Positions 24,211 through 32,480 of a stretch of 40,592 bases of DNA are shown here, piece after piece; positions within the stretch are counted from its first letter, which is position 1; each line of letters starts with the position of its first letter. The stretch is taken from assembly GCA_041912175.1 (NCBI GenBank), contig JAYRNN010000102.1, forward strand, positions 1-40,592, written 5' to 3'. The position numbers were made by a program, and so were the translations under genes. Origin of the DNA: CAZAGA01 sp041912175 (GTDB taxonomy: Bacteria; Chloroflexota; Anaerolineae; Anaerolineales; UBA4823). The notes under the pieces were generated by a model. That model had not been told where the DNA came from and did not search any database. It saw only the letters and a program-made list of their open reading frames with translations.

Positions 24211-24816
24211 TTACCCCATCTCTTGCCTGCCAAACAATGCCCGCAGCAGCGTGTTCTGATCCGCGTATTCTAGATCTCCTCCCACCGGTAAGCCGCGCGC
24301 CAGGCGGGTCAAGCGTACGCCCATCGGCTGGAGCTGTTGGCGCAGGTAGGCGGCGGTATAATCGCCCTCCATGCTTGGGTTGGTAGCCAGGATAACCTCG
24401 TTAATCCCCCCGGCGCGCACGCGTTGCACCAGCTCTTTGATACGTAAATCCTCCGGAGCGATGCCCTCGATGGGGTTGAGCGTGCCATGCAACACGTGAT
24501 AACGCCCACTAAAGGCCGCTGTGCGTTCGAGCGCAATCACGTCCAAAGGTTCCTCCACCACGCAAATAATCGCCGGGTCACGCGCCGAACTGGCGCAGAT
24601 TTCACATTCGCTGCGCCCGGCCACGGTGATGTTAAAACACACCGGGCAGAAAGTGGTGCTGGCTTTGATCTGGATTAGAGCTTCTGCCAGGTCACGCGAG
24701 ACTTCTTCTGGCGCGCGCAAAAGGTAGAAGGCCAACCGGGAGGCGGTTTTTGGCCCAATGCCTGGCAGGCGCGAGAGCGCGTTGACCAGGTTCTGAATTG
24801 GCTCTGGGAGGATCAT
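24211..24816 (-). CDS. recR: Recombination mediator RecR
   Basis: Helps load RecA at single-strand gaps with RecF/RecO. The 201-aa protein has the N-terminal helix-hairpin-helix (LSRLPGIGPKTASRLAFYLL), the four-Cys zinc finger (CPVC...CEIC, about 57-74), a Toprim domain (IICVVEEPLDVIALERT onward, with EVILATNPSMEGDYTA) and the conserved C-terminal block LARGLPVGGDLEYADQNTL. Length matches the family. It is the third gene of the dnaX-ybaB-recR cluster, 44 bases after ybaB, with a small palindrome in the gap. Confidence 0.97.
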   Translation of the reverse strand: MILPEPIQNLVNALSRLPGIGPKTASRLAFYLLRAPEEVSRDLAEALIQIKASTTFCPVCFNITVAGRSECEICASSARDPAIICVVEEPLDVIALERTAAFSGRYHVLHGTLNPIEGIAPEDLRIKELVQRVRAGGINEVILATNPSMEGDYTAAYLRQQLQPMGVRLTRLARGLPVGGDLEYADQNTLLRALFGRQEMG

Positions 24817-24835
24817 GCTCTTTTACTTTTAACGG

Positions 24836-24852
24836 GAAACGTTGAACGTTTC
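24836..24852. repeat. 17-bp palindrome between ybaB and recR
   Basis: GAAACGTT and AACGTTTC flank a single G. No T-run follows on the - strand. A related palindrome with the same core (CGTTGAACG) lies at 16645-16657. Confidence 0.6.
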
Positions 24853-24860
24853 AATAGATT

Positions 24861-25187
24861 TTAGAACGGGAGCCCTGATGCCAATGGTCCCAGTCGATCG
24901 GCAGCCAGGTCGCGCGATTTGTCCAGGGCGCTGTTCAAAGCGGTTAGAATCAGATCCTGCAGCATTTCAACATCCGCATCCTTGAGCAACTCTGGATCGA
25001 TCTCCACGCCCCGTACTTTTTGGTCGCCAGTGACGGTGACTTTGATCGCTCCGCCGCCGGCGCTGACAGTGACTGTCTCATCGGCCAGCTTGGCCTGCGC
25101 CTCGGCAAGCTGCTCTTGTAGTTTTTGGATCTGTCCCATCATACCCATGGGGTTGTTCACCTTGGGGGCTTTGTAACCTTTTGCCAT
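24861..25187 (-). CDS. YbaB/EbfC-family nucleoid-associated protein
   Basis: 108-aa DNA-binding protein forming tweezer-like dimers on the nucleoid. It has a coiled N-terminal part (NPMGMMGQIQKLQEQLAEAQ, about 11-30) and the central beta core VTVSAGGGAIKVTVTGDQKV followed by VEIDPELLKDADVEMLQDLI, characteristic of the family. AAGGAGGA precedes ATG 25187, 12 bases after the dnaX stop. Its place between dnaX and recR is a conserved bacterial arrangement. Confidence 0.95.
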   Translation of the reverse strand: MAKGYKAPKVNNPMGMMGQIQKLQEQLAEAQAKLADETVTVSAGGGAIKVTVTGDQKVRGVEIDPELLKDADVEMLQDLILTALNSALDKSRDLAADRLGPLASGLPF

Positions 25188-25199
25188 TTCTGTTCCTCC

Positions 25200-26834
25200 T
25201 TATTGAATATCCACAATCTCGCCGCCCAGGTCGCGCAGGGCAGCCGCCACCATTCCGTCGCTTTCGACTTCTGGCGGCAGGCTTCCGGTTCCCGAGGCGA
25301 CAAAACAGCGCACGGGGATTTCGACGCCCAACACCTGGAGCAGAGTCTTGCAGGTAACATCGATGTTATTGCCGCTTTCCATCTTCTTCTTGGTAAAGTC
25401 GCTGGCAAAGCCTAGATAGAGCACGCCGTCCTTCATACCGGCCGGCTTGCATGAGTTCAGCAGCCCCTGGGTGGTGGGATTATGCCCACGTGCGGCGGCG
25501 AGCACCTGGCGCCAGTTCTCTAACACCTTCCGAAAGAGCTGATCGCCAGGCGAATGCTCCTCTTCAGGTGCGGGTTCAGCGACAGGCGGGATCGAAACGT
25601 TTGCCGGGGTCGGCGGGACGTCGCTCACTTTAGCGGTCGATTTGTTCTTTGGCTCGCTGGCATGCGGCGCAAACGTTTGTCCTGCGGCTGGAGCGCTCGG
25701 ACGTCCAGCCGGCGGCTCTCCAGACGCGGCAGGATTGGAGACAGGCTGAGCCTGGACAACAGGTTCCAGCGCGGCTACGAAGGCCATTTCGAGCGGCAGG
25801 GCTGGCTGCCAGGCGCCGCGCGACTCATTGGCCGCCTCATTAAATAATTGAATGATGCGTAGTAACTCGCTGTTACTGTATGCCTGGGCGTGGCGGGACA
25901 TTTGGAAGCGCAACTCGGCTGTAGCATCGATCTGGTTTGTATTGCCGGTTTTCACTAAGAGAAGATTACGCAGGTATTCGACCACCTGGCGGGCCAACTG
26001 GCGCGGGTCGCTGCCGGAGTCCAGCGCCTGATGGATTTGGTCCAGCCCGGCGGCGGCCTGGTGGTCGATCAGGGCTTCGACGATGTCCAGGACGGTCTGG
26101 CTGGCGGCTGTGCCCAGCAGGTTTTGAGCTGCTTCGAGACTGATTTTTCCGGCAGCAGAGGCGAGCTGATCGAGTAAGGAGATGGCATCCCGCATAGCGC
26201 CGGTCGATTGGCGCGCCACGAGGGTCAGCGCCTCAGGCTCAACATCGATATGTTCTTGATCTGCCAAATTTTGCAGGTAGGCAGCGATCTCGGCTACCGG
26301 TATGCGCCTGAACTCGTGACGTTGGCAGCGAGAGAGCACAGTGGCGGGGATCTTATGCACCTCGGTCGTAGCAAGGATGAAAATGGCGTGCGGCGGCGGC
26401 TCTTCCAGTGTTTTCAGCAAGGCGTTGAAGGCCGCAGTAGAAAGCATATGGACTTCGTCGATGATATAGACTTTATATTTGCCAACATTGGGAGCAAAAT
26501 TGATCTTATCACGCAGATCGCGCACGTCTTCAACGCTGGTGTTCGAGGCGGCGTCGATTTCGATCAAATCCAAAAAGCGCCCCTGGTTGACCGCCAGACA
26601 GTTAGCGCAGCGGTTGCAGGGTCGCCCGGCCAGGTCTTCATCCAGGCAATTGACCGCTTTGGCCAGCAAGCGCGCGGTGGTGGTTTTGCCGGTGCCACGT
26701 GGACCGGCGAACAAATAGGCATGGCCGACGCCTCTGCCGGCGATGGAATTACGCAGCGTCTGTACCACGTGTTCCTGGCCAATCACGCCATCCCAGCTTT
26801 GCGGACGCCACTTGCGATATAAAGCTTGCGACAT
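25200..26834 (-). CDS. dnaX: DNA polymerase III subunit gamma/tau
   Basis: Clamp-loader ATPase of the replicase. From ATG 26834 it is 544 aa: Walker A GPRGTGKTT (44-52), a zinc module with Cys63, Cys73, Cys76 and Cys79 (RPCNRCANC), the Walker B-like block YIIDEVHMLSTAAFNALLKT, sensor/arginine-finger block LSRCQRHEFRR, collar helices to about 340, then a Pro/Ala-rich linker and a C-terminal tau-like domain (about 430-544). The upstream frame could reach 26894, but ATG 26834 sits exactly 6 bases after a -10 box and gives the conserved N-terminus. I see no slippery A-run typical of programmed frameshifting, so a separate gamma form is not predicted. Confidence 0.96.
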   Translation of the reverse strand: MSQALYRKWRPQSWDGVIGQEHVVQTLRNSIAGRGVGHAYLFAGPRGTGKTTTARLLAKAVNCLDEDLAGRPCNRCANCLAVNQGRFLDLIEIDAASNTSVEDVRDLRDKINFAPNVGKYKVYIIDEVHMLSTAAFNALLKTLEEPPPHAIFILATTEVHKIPATVLSRCQRHEFRRIPVAEIAAYLQNLADQEHIDVEPEALTLVARQSTGAMRDAISLLDQLASAAGKISLEAAQNLLGTAASQTVLDIVEALIDHQAAAGLDQIHQALDSGSDPRQLARQVVEYLRNLLLVKTGNTNQIDATAELRFQMSRHAQAYSNSELLRIIQLFNEAANESRGAWQPALPLEMAFVAALEPVVQAQPVSNPAASGEPPAGRPSAPAAGQTFAPHASEPKNKSTAKVSDVPPTPANVSIPPVAEPAPEEEHSPGDQLFRKVLENWRQVLAAARGHNPTTQGLLNSCKPAGMKDGVLYLGFASDFTKKKMESGNNIDVTCKTLLQVLGVEIPVRCFVASGTGSLPPEVESDGMVAAALRDLGGEIVDIQ

Positions 26835-26840
26835 GCCTAG

Positions 26841-26869
26841 AGTGTAACAGAGAGGGACAAACCGGTCAA
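26841..26869 (-). promoter_or_regulatory. Consensus-spaced promoter giving a leaderless dnaX mRNA
   Basis: On the - strand TTGACC (26864-26869) and TACACT (26841-26846) are 17 bases apart, and ATG 26834 begins after a 6-base gap, which is the expected transcription start. The -35 box overlaps the last codons of the upstream DUF1992 gene. Confidence 0.72.
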
Positions 26870-27306
26870 CGGGAATCCGCGCACAGCGCGGCAATTTCGC
26901 GTTCGGCGTTTATGAGTGAAAGCTGGAAGCGATCCGATGGCGCCTCCAGGTTGTAGTTCAAAATCGCCTGGTTCAGCGCTTCGAGTTTATCTTTGAAAGC
27001 ATTGATTGCCCGTTGCCACTCGGCCTCTACCTGCGTGGATGGCCGTGAAGCTTGCGGCGCGCTCTGCCGCCATTCCCAGGCGCGGCTTAAATCTTCGCGC
27101 GCCGCTTGTAATGAATTGATTATTTCCTGGCGTTTTTCGATCCAGGGCAGGCTATAGCCGCTGCTTTTGAGCAGATGGTTCGCCAGACGCCATTCTGGAT
27201 CGGCAAAGGGATTATCATCCAGGCGCAAAGGTTTACCCCTGCCGGAGAGATCATCGAACTTCCCTTCTTGAATGGCTTTCTGAATTTGATCTTCGATATC
27301 GGGCAT
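26866..27306 (-). CDS. DUF1992 (DnaJC28-like) domain protein
   Basis: 146-aa cytoplasmic protein. Residues 1-65 match the DUF1992 domain: DIEDQIQKAIQEGKFDDLSG, GKPLRLDDNPFADPEWRLAN and LKSSGYSLPWIEKRQEI. In eukaryotes the domain occurs in DnaJC28; in bacteria it stands alone and its function is unknown. The C-terminal half is predicted to be helical and coiled. It ends over the -35 box of dnaX, 31 bases ahead of that start. Confidence 0.88.
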   Translation of the reverse strand: MPDIEDQIQKAIQEGKFDDLSGRGKPLRLDDNPFADPEWRLANHLLKSSGYSLPWIEKRQEIINSLQAAREDLSRAWEWRQSAPQASRPSTQVEAEWQRAINAFKDKLEALNQAILNYNLEAPSDRFQLSLINAEREIAALCADSR

Positions 27307-27375
27307 GAAAACACAATTATTATTTTCTGCAAATCGCCGGAGTATCGCTCCCCACGCGCTTTAGAAAATCTAGGG

Positions 27376-28059
27376 TCAAGGGATGGTATAAGTTGCCTGG
27401 ATGGCGCCACGTGGGTCTCGCAGGGTCACCACCATCCCCGATTGCCAGAGTGGGCGCTGCAAACCCCAATACAACTTCTCGCTGGTGTTGACGCCTATCT
27501 TGCTGTACAGTTCCAGGGGACGTTCCTTGACGAACAGCGTCACCTGGGGAAAGGTGAAGACCATGCCGCTGTTGTCTTCCAGTTGCCATCCGGCTAATGA
27601 AAGCTCAGCATCGATATTGCTCATGATGATGACATGTTCGCTCTCCAAATCGCCGGCCCCAATCACATTGTCGATCACCACCGGCCGGATTGGTACGCGC
27701 AGCAGCTCGCCTGGGCTGAGCACCTGGGAGCGCGTATAGCCATTGGCGGTGATCAAATCTTCCACGCTGACGCCATAAGTTTGGGCAATGCTCTCGAAGG
27801 TATCACCCTCCTGGACGGGATGGATCTCATAAGAGGGGGTTAGCGCCGGATCGGGCGTCTTCGTTTCTGCCGTTGTTGCTGAGGTCGGCTGCGGGGTGGG
27901 GGCTGCTGGCCTGGCCAGGTTAATGGTGATCGGTTGAATCAATCCGCCGGGTAAAGGCGTGCGGAATTGATCCCAGGCAAATAATACAGCCAGGGTGGCG
28001 CAAACCGACACGAGTACATTCAAGATTAAGAAAAAAAACAGACGTTTCCATTGTTTCAT
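27376..28059 (-). CDS. Membrane-anchored LysM plus lamin-tail-like domain protein
   Basis: From ATG 28059 the protein is 227 aa. An N-terminal membrane anchor (LFFFLILNVLVSVCATLAV, about 7-25) is followed by a Pro/Thr-rich linker, then a LysM domain (about 78-125: HPVQEGDTFESIAQTYGVSV, ITANGYTRSQVLSPGELLRV) expected to bind peptidoglycan. The C-terminal ~95 residues have an immunoglobulin-like pattern of the lamin-tail domain type: EHVIIMSNIDAELSLAGWQL, then EDNSGMVFTFP, and a late LYWGLQRPLWQSGMVVTLRD. That domain is found in secreted bacterial proteins but its role is unclear. The frame continues to 28113 but would overlap the divergent YacP gene. Domain call for the C-terminus is moderately sure. 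Confidence 0.78.
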   Translation of the reverse strand: MKQWKRLFFFLILNVLVSVCATLAVLFAWDQFRTPLPGGLIQPITINLARPAAPTPQPTSATTAETKTPDPALTPSYEIHPVQEGDTFESIAQTYGVSVEDLITANGYTRSQVLSPGELLRVPIRPVVIDNVIGAGDLESEHVIIMSNIDAELSLAGWQLEDNSGMVFTFPQVTLFVKERPLELYSKIGVNTSEKLYWGLQRPLWQSGMVVTLRDPRGAIQATYTIP

Positions 28060-28111
28060 AGACAGATATCCCGGACGAATGATAGCATAATTTGGATTAG
28101 AATACCATAGC

Positions 28112-28603
28112 ATGCCTTACATAATTGACGGCCATAACTTGATACCAAAGATTCCTGGCTTGAGTTTGCGGGCCATCGATGACGAAGTTCGCCTGATTGA
28201 ACTGCTGCAAGATTTTTGCCGGGTGCAGCGCAAGCCGCTGGAGGTGTATTTTGATAACGCCCCGGCCGGGCAGTCTGTGACGCGCCGCTACGGGCAGATA
28301 ACGGCGCACTTTGTCCGCCAGGGGACGACAGCAGATGCAGCCATCCGGCGGCGCCTGGCGAACCTTGGAAAGGCTGCCGCGAATTGGACCGTAATCAGCT
28401 CAGATCTGGAGGTCCAGGCAGCCGCGCGCTCTGCCCGCGCCCAGGCGATGTCGGCAGAGAGTTTCGCACGTCTCCTGATGCAAAGTTTGGAACATCCAAC
28501 CTTTGGAGTCGAGGAACGACCGGCGGGTGAAATGAGCGCAGAAGAAGTAGACGAGTGGCTAAAATTGTTTTCTCAGAAGCCGGATACTCGAGACAAGAGA
28601 TGA
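28112..28603 (+). CDS. YacP-like NYN domain ribonuclease
   Basis: 163-aa PIN/NYN-fold protein related to Rae1/YacP endoribonucleases. It has IIDGHNLIPKIP at the N-terminus (the first acidic metal-binding Asp), KPLEVYFDNAPAG (second acidic cluster) and TVISSDLEVQAAARSARAQA (third). A YacP of B. subtilis cleaves mRNA on the ribosome; that role is possible but not shown here. It starts 8 bases after a TAGAAT box without a Shine-Dalgarno. It is divergent from the LysM gene, 52 bases apart. Confidence 0.85.
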   Translation: MPYIIDGHNLIPKIPGLSLRAIDDEVRLIELLQDFCRVQRKPLEVYFDNAPAGQSVTRRYGQITAHFVRQGTTADAAIRRRLANLGKAAANWTVISSDLEVQAAARSARAQAMSAESFARLLMQSLEHPTFGVEERPAGEMSAEEVDEWLKLFSQKPDTRDKR

Positions 28604-28871
28604 GAAAATTCTTATGGGTTTTTAATGCAAATAAGATCAAATTAGTGTATATTACAGATACGCGCACCTACTCTCCCTCATTTATTGGTATTTAGGTGCC
28701 GCGTCGCCGGCATCGGCGATCAGCACGTCCCCCCGTGTTGATGCTTCCGGTGGCCCTCCTTAGATTACCAGGCGTTCCCCCCACGCCTGGTAATTCTTTT
28801 ATAGGGCATTGAATGCGCCTTTCGGGTAATCCTGCACGCAATCTGGCGCACAATAATCCACGATATTTTAT
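28604..28871. other. Gene-free interval with hairpin cluster
   Basis: This 268-base interval between the YacP and RsbU ends has no credible gene. It holds a possible -10 (TATATT near 28648), a stem TCGCCG/CGGCGA with loop GCAT (about 28704-28719), directly adjoining TCAGCACG/CGTGTTGA (about 28720-28741), and a strong terminator at 28765-28800. A short - strand frame (about 28684-28760) reads EASTRGDVLIADAGDAAPKY and stops but has no clear start. It may be the YacP 3' UTR or a small structured RNA. Confidence 0.5.
28765..28800 (+). terminator. Intrinsic terminator downstream of the YacP gene
   Basis: TTACCAGGCGT (28765-28775) and ACGCCTGGTAA (28783-28793) form a perfect 11-bp stem around a T/C-rich loop, followed by TTCTTTT. 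Confidence 0.88.
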
Positions 28872-31800
28872 TTATGCAGAATCCGGGCGGTGGAATAATA
28901 CCAGCACGGTAGAGTCGTCCCCTGGCGGTTCACCGTCCATGAAAGCCTGCAGCGAGTCGTCGATGGCTTGAAGCATCGATCCTGCTGAGGCGGGGGGGCG
29001 GTCATCGCCAAAGGCTGCTTCCCAAACGCACTGGCGCAAGCGTTCGAGGCCATAATCAAGCCCATCTGGTGAGAAGGTATCGGTGACTCCATCGGTATAC
29101 ATCACCAGGTGATCGCCAGGCATAAGAGTCAGCGTTCGCTCTTCGACTTGCAGGTCTTCCAGGACGCCCAGGGCCATGCCGCTCCTGCTGAGCAGCTCAA
29201 TGGTCTGCTCTTCTTTGCGTGCCCACATGGGAGGGTTTTGGCCGGTGTTTGCATACGTGAAGCGCCCAGATTGCACCTCAAACACGGCGTAAAACAGTGT
29301 GACGAACATGCCTTGCTGTGCGTCGGGCGCCAACAACTCATTGACTTGCCGGAGCACTTCGGCCGGCGAGATAGAGTCCTTGGCAGAGGCGCGCAATAAA
29401 GTGCGTGTCAGCACCATGAATAAGGCAGCCGGCATGCCTTTGTCGGCTACGTCCGCAATTACGAGACCCAGGCGGCCTCCAGGCAGCTCGAAAACATCGT
29501 AAAAATCGCCGCCCATCTCGCGCGCTGTGCGCCACCAGACCTTGAGATCCCAGCCTGGCAAATCAGGCAACTGGTTGGGTAGGAATGTGCGCTGGATCTC
29601 TCGCGCCAACTGCATCTCGCGTTCCAGGCGCTCCCGGATGAACATCTCGCCCTTCAAATGATCATTTTGAATCGCTAGAGCAGCTTGTTGTGAGATACCT
29701 GTCGTAATCTCCAGGCGCTTGGGACGCAGGCGTAGATTTGATGAAGCGCTGGACCGCTCACTACTACGAGATGGATCCGGCTCTTCTACCAACAATACTC
29801 CCAACGCCTCGCCGGTTACTGAGAGCGGAATCGCCTCCAGTAAGCGCGCCTCGCTGGCTAAATTTTCCCCGACAGCCTGCGGTTCAGGAGCCGCCAGGCA
29901 AGTCCAGATTTCGGGGACGTCTTCCCATTCATCATCCAATACTGTGGATATTGGAACGGCAACGATTTCGTCACGCTCCAGCGCTGCGGCAAGCAGAGGA
30001 AACTCATCCAGGGTATAAGGTGTGGTGTCCGCGTCGCGCGGCAACCCATAGGACTGCGCCAGGCGAAGCTGAGCAGATTTGCGGTCGAGCAAGTACAAGG
30101 CCACCCGTTTAACGCCTGTCAAGATTGGCGTGATGCGTACGATCGAGCCCAAGGTCTCGTGCAGATCGGTAGAGGTGACAATGGCCTGGGCCACTTGCAA
30201 AAGAGCCACGGACACGTAGGCCTCTTCCTTCTGCGATTTGATCAGGTAAATATTTTCAACAGCAGTGGCCGTTTGATGGGCAATCCCTTGCAGGATAGAC
30301 AGGCGTTCGTCAAAAAAAGTCTCCAGGCCTTGTAAGGCGCTCTTCAATGGATCACTGAGGTATTGAACCAACAATGCGCCTAAAACTTCGCCATGGGCAA
30401 GCAAGGGCGCTAAAACCAGCAGTTCGAGGGCGTCAGCTTTACGATCGCTGCGAAGAAAGAGGCTGGCCAGGCGCAAGTCATCGCCTTGACGCTGGATGAT
30501 GGTGGGATGCATGTCCTCCCGCAGGTGATCCAGGGCGGGTACGTCGCCTGGGGAAAAACGGCGACGGTCGAATTCGTCCTGCATATCGACGTCCAAACCA
30601 GAGGCCGCAGCGGGGAAGAAGGTTCCATCTTCGCCGGATAAGTACAAAGCGCAGGCTTTAACTCCTACCAGCATGGGTGTGATATTGACCACTGTCGTTA
30701 GGAGCTCGTTCAGATCATCCAGCGATTGAGTAGCCTCGGCGACCTGCAGCAGCACTGTGGATACCCAAACCTGTTCGTGGGCAGCCTCATATAGCTGCGT
30801 ATTTTGGATGGCCACTGCAGCGTAGTTGGCAAACGCAGAGGCCATCGAGCGCGCCTCGCTTCCGTAACGCCCAGGGGTATGGTGCATCAAGGTCAGTAAT
30901 CCCAGCCGTCGATCACCTACGCGCAGGGCGGCCGATACGCCAGAGTAATCAGCAGGAAAATCCAGGGCGGCTCCGAAGGCATCCTGCTCACTATCCTTGG
31001 GCCGCGTAACCGGCTGCTCGGATTGGAGCGCGTCAAAGATCCAACTCACCTGCTGTTCGCTCAGCGTGTCTGTTGGGAGGCCTCCCATTGGCGGTGTGGC
31101 TGGTTCGAGGATTTCATCCAGATTCAGGCCGACTTGGGATTCCAGCCAAACTGCATCAGCGCCGTGCAAGGCAGCCAGGCGAAGTATGGGTGTTTCACTG
31201 TTGCCATTGGTTTTGGCTTGTTCCTCGTCTAGAAACCAAATCGCAGCCAGGTCGCAGGGCAAATTGTGTTCCAACTTGGCCAGGATGGCGCTCAGCACCT
31301 CGTCCAGGTCGACCTCCGCGGAGATCATGCCGGCCACCTGGCTCAGGCTGTCAGCCACCTGCCTACGCCACTGCTCAGAACGATAAAGGCTGGCGTTGCG
31401 TAGGGCGATGGCAATGCCATCCGCCAGGGTCTCTAGCAGAAATTGATCCTGGGGGCCGAAAGCATCTACCTGCTTGCTTTGTATGTCTAAAACCCCTAAT
31501 ATTTCATGGCCAAATTTTAAAGGTATGCTGAGTTCGGAGAGTGTTTCATCTGGGAAGATCGGCGCTGGGCGGTAGCGATTATCCCGGTGGACATCATTAG
31601 CCAGTACCGTTTGCCCGTGCTGGGCTACCCAGGGTATCAGACCTTGCGGGTCGTCCAGGTCATAGACAAACTCCTGCTCGGTAAGCGTCTGACTGCGTGA
31701 GCCGCTGCCCGCCTCAAAAAAGATTTTGCGTCGCCCGTTATGTACTGAAAACAAGTGCACGAAAGGAAAACCCAATCGATCATGGATGAGGTTGACGATC

Positions 31801-32480
31801 TGGTGCAACAAGTCTTCCTGATTGAGGATCGAGGTAATTGCGTTGCCAACCTCTGAAATTGTTGCGATTTGTTCTGCTTTCCAACGGTCGACAGTTATCT
31901 GGCGGCTGGTTTGTAGGGCAGACGCTGCCTGGATGGCCAGGCTTTCGAATTGCTCGCGCTCTGCCTTTTTGAACGCCGGGCCCGAGGGACGCCGGATGGA
32001 GATTACGCCAAGGACTACTGTGCTACCGTTGCCAATATCCGGCGTAAGTAAGGGTATGGACAGGGCGGTGATTTTTCGGCGCGAATCACCATAACACGCC
32101 TGGCGGGTCTCGATGGCGCAGCGTGCCAGATGCGCTGCAGGAAGCGCAGAAAACAGAGCGTCAGCCTGGGATGCGTCCGCCTCCACGGCTTGAGATTCGC
32201 GAGACAGGCAGCCGGTTTCCAGGCCAAGCCAGCGCGGCAGCCAAATTTCAACTTGTCCACCAAATAAGCTGGCAGCCGTCTCGATAATCAAGTCGCATTG
32301 GGCTACAATAGCCCCGCCGGCCTGCATCGGGTTGGATTCAAGGGTTTCGGATCGGGCTGAAGGAATGGTATGGCTCAAGGCAAGCAACCGTTCGCTCAAC
32401 TTGAGCAACTGCTGCCAGCCTGAGCCGGGCGATTTTTGGTTGGTACGGTTTTCCCCCTTGCTTTCCAGTGGGTCTTTCAC
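28872..32480 (-). CDS. Multi-GAF sensor PPM phosphatase (RsbU/SpoIIE type)
   Basis: 1202-aa soluble phosphatase that should dephosphorylate the STAS antagonist and so switch the module on. About five GAF-like sensor regions (roughly 25-185, 205-365, 370-560, 565-735 and 740-915) precede the SpoIIE/PPM domain (about 920-1195). The PPM domain shows REIQRTFLPNQLPDLPG, the metal-binding MGGDFYDVFE and VIADVADKGMPAALFM, YANTGQNPP, MYTDGVTD and the final GDDSTVLVLF. GAF 4 and 5 look like a tandem duplication (VLLQVAEATQSLDDLNELL against ALLQVAQAIVTSTDLHETL). There are no membrane segments, so it senses cytoplasmic signals. Its start overlaps the RsbW stop by 4 bases. Confidence 0.93.
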   Translation of the reverse strand: MKDPLESKGENRTNQKSPGSGWQQLLKLSERLLALSHTIPSARSETLESNPMQAGGAIVAQCDLIIETAASLFGGQVEIWLPRWLGLETGCLSRESQAVEADASQADALFSALPAAHLARCAIETRQACYGDSRRKITALSIPLLTPDIGNGSTVVLGVISIRRPSGPAFKKAEREQFESLAIQAASALQTSRQITVDRWKAEQIATISEVGNAITSILNQEDLLHQIVNLIHDRLGFPFVHLFSVHNGRRKIFFEAGSGSRSQTLTEQEFVYDLDDPQGLIPWVAQHGQTVLANDVHRDNRYRPAPIFPDETLSELSIPLKFGHEILGVLDIQSKQVDAFGPQDQFLLETLADGIAIALRNASLYRSEQWRRQVADSLSQVAGMISAEVDLDEVLSAILAKLEHNLPCDLAAIWFLDEEQAKTNGNSETPILRLAALHGADAVWLESQVGLNLDEILEPATPPMGGLPTDTLSEQQVSWIFDALQSEQPVTRPKDSEQDAFGAALDFPADYSGVSAALRVGDRRLGLLTLMHHTPGRYGSEARSMASAFANYAAVAIQNTQLYEAAHEQVWVSTVLLQVAEATQSLDDLNELLTTVVNITPMLVGVKACALYLSGEDGTFFPAAASGLDVDMQDEFDRRRFSPGDVPALDHLREDMHPTIIQRQGDDLRLASLFLRSDRKADALELLVLAPLLAHGEVLGALLVQYLSDPLKSALQGLETFFDERLSILQGIAHQTATAVENIYLIKSQKEEAYVSVALLQVAQAIVTSTDLHETLGSIVRITPILTGVKRVALYLLDRKSAQLRLAQSYGLPRDADTTPYTLDEFPLLAAALERDEIVAVPISTVLDDEWEDVPEIWTCLAAPEPQAVGENLASEARLLEAIPLSVTGEALGVLLVEEPDPSRSSERSSASSNLRLRPKRLEITTGISQQAALAIQNDHLKGEMFIRERLEREMQLAREIQRTFLPNQLPDLPGWDLKVWWRTAREMGGDFYDVFELPGGRLGLVIADVADKGMPAALFMVLTRTLLRASAKDSISPAEVLRQVNELLAPDAQQGMFVTLFYAVFEVQSGRFTYANTGQNPPMWARKEEQTIELLSRSGMALGVLEDLQVEERTLTLMPGDHLVMYTDGVTDTFSPDGLDYGLERLRQCVWEAAFGDDRPPASAGSMLQAIDDSLQAFMDGEPPGDDSTVLVLFHRPDSA

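Noticed and set aside
25200..26834. Programmed frameshift site in dnaX for a gamma form
   Set aside because: No A-rich slippery heptamer with a following hairpin was found by eye.
28700..28760. Signal recognition particle RNA (CCGGAAG seen on the - strand)
   Set aside because: The flanking conserved AGCAG and GGUC AGG elements are absent.
28696..28815. 39-codon + strand frame from GTG across the terminator
   Set aside because: Arg/Pro-rich composition, runs through a terminator hairpin and has no Shine-Dalgarno.
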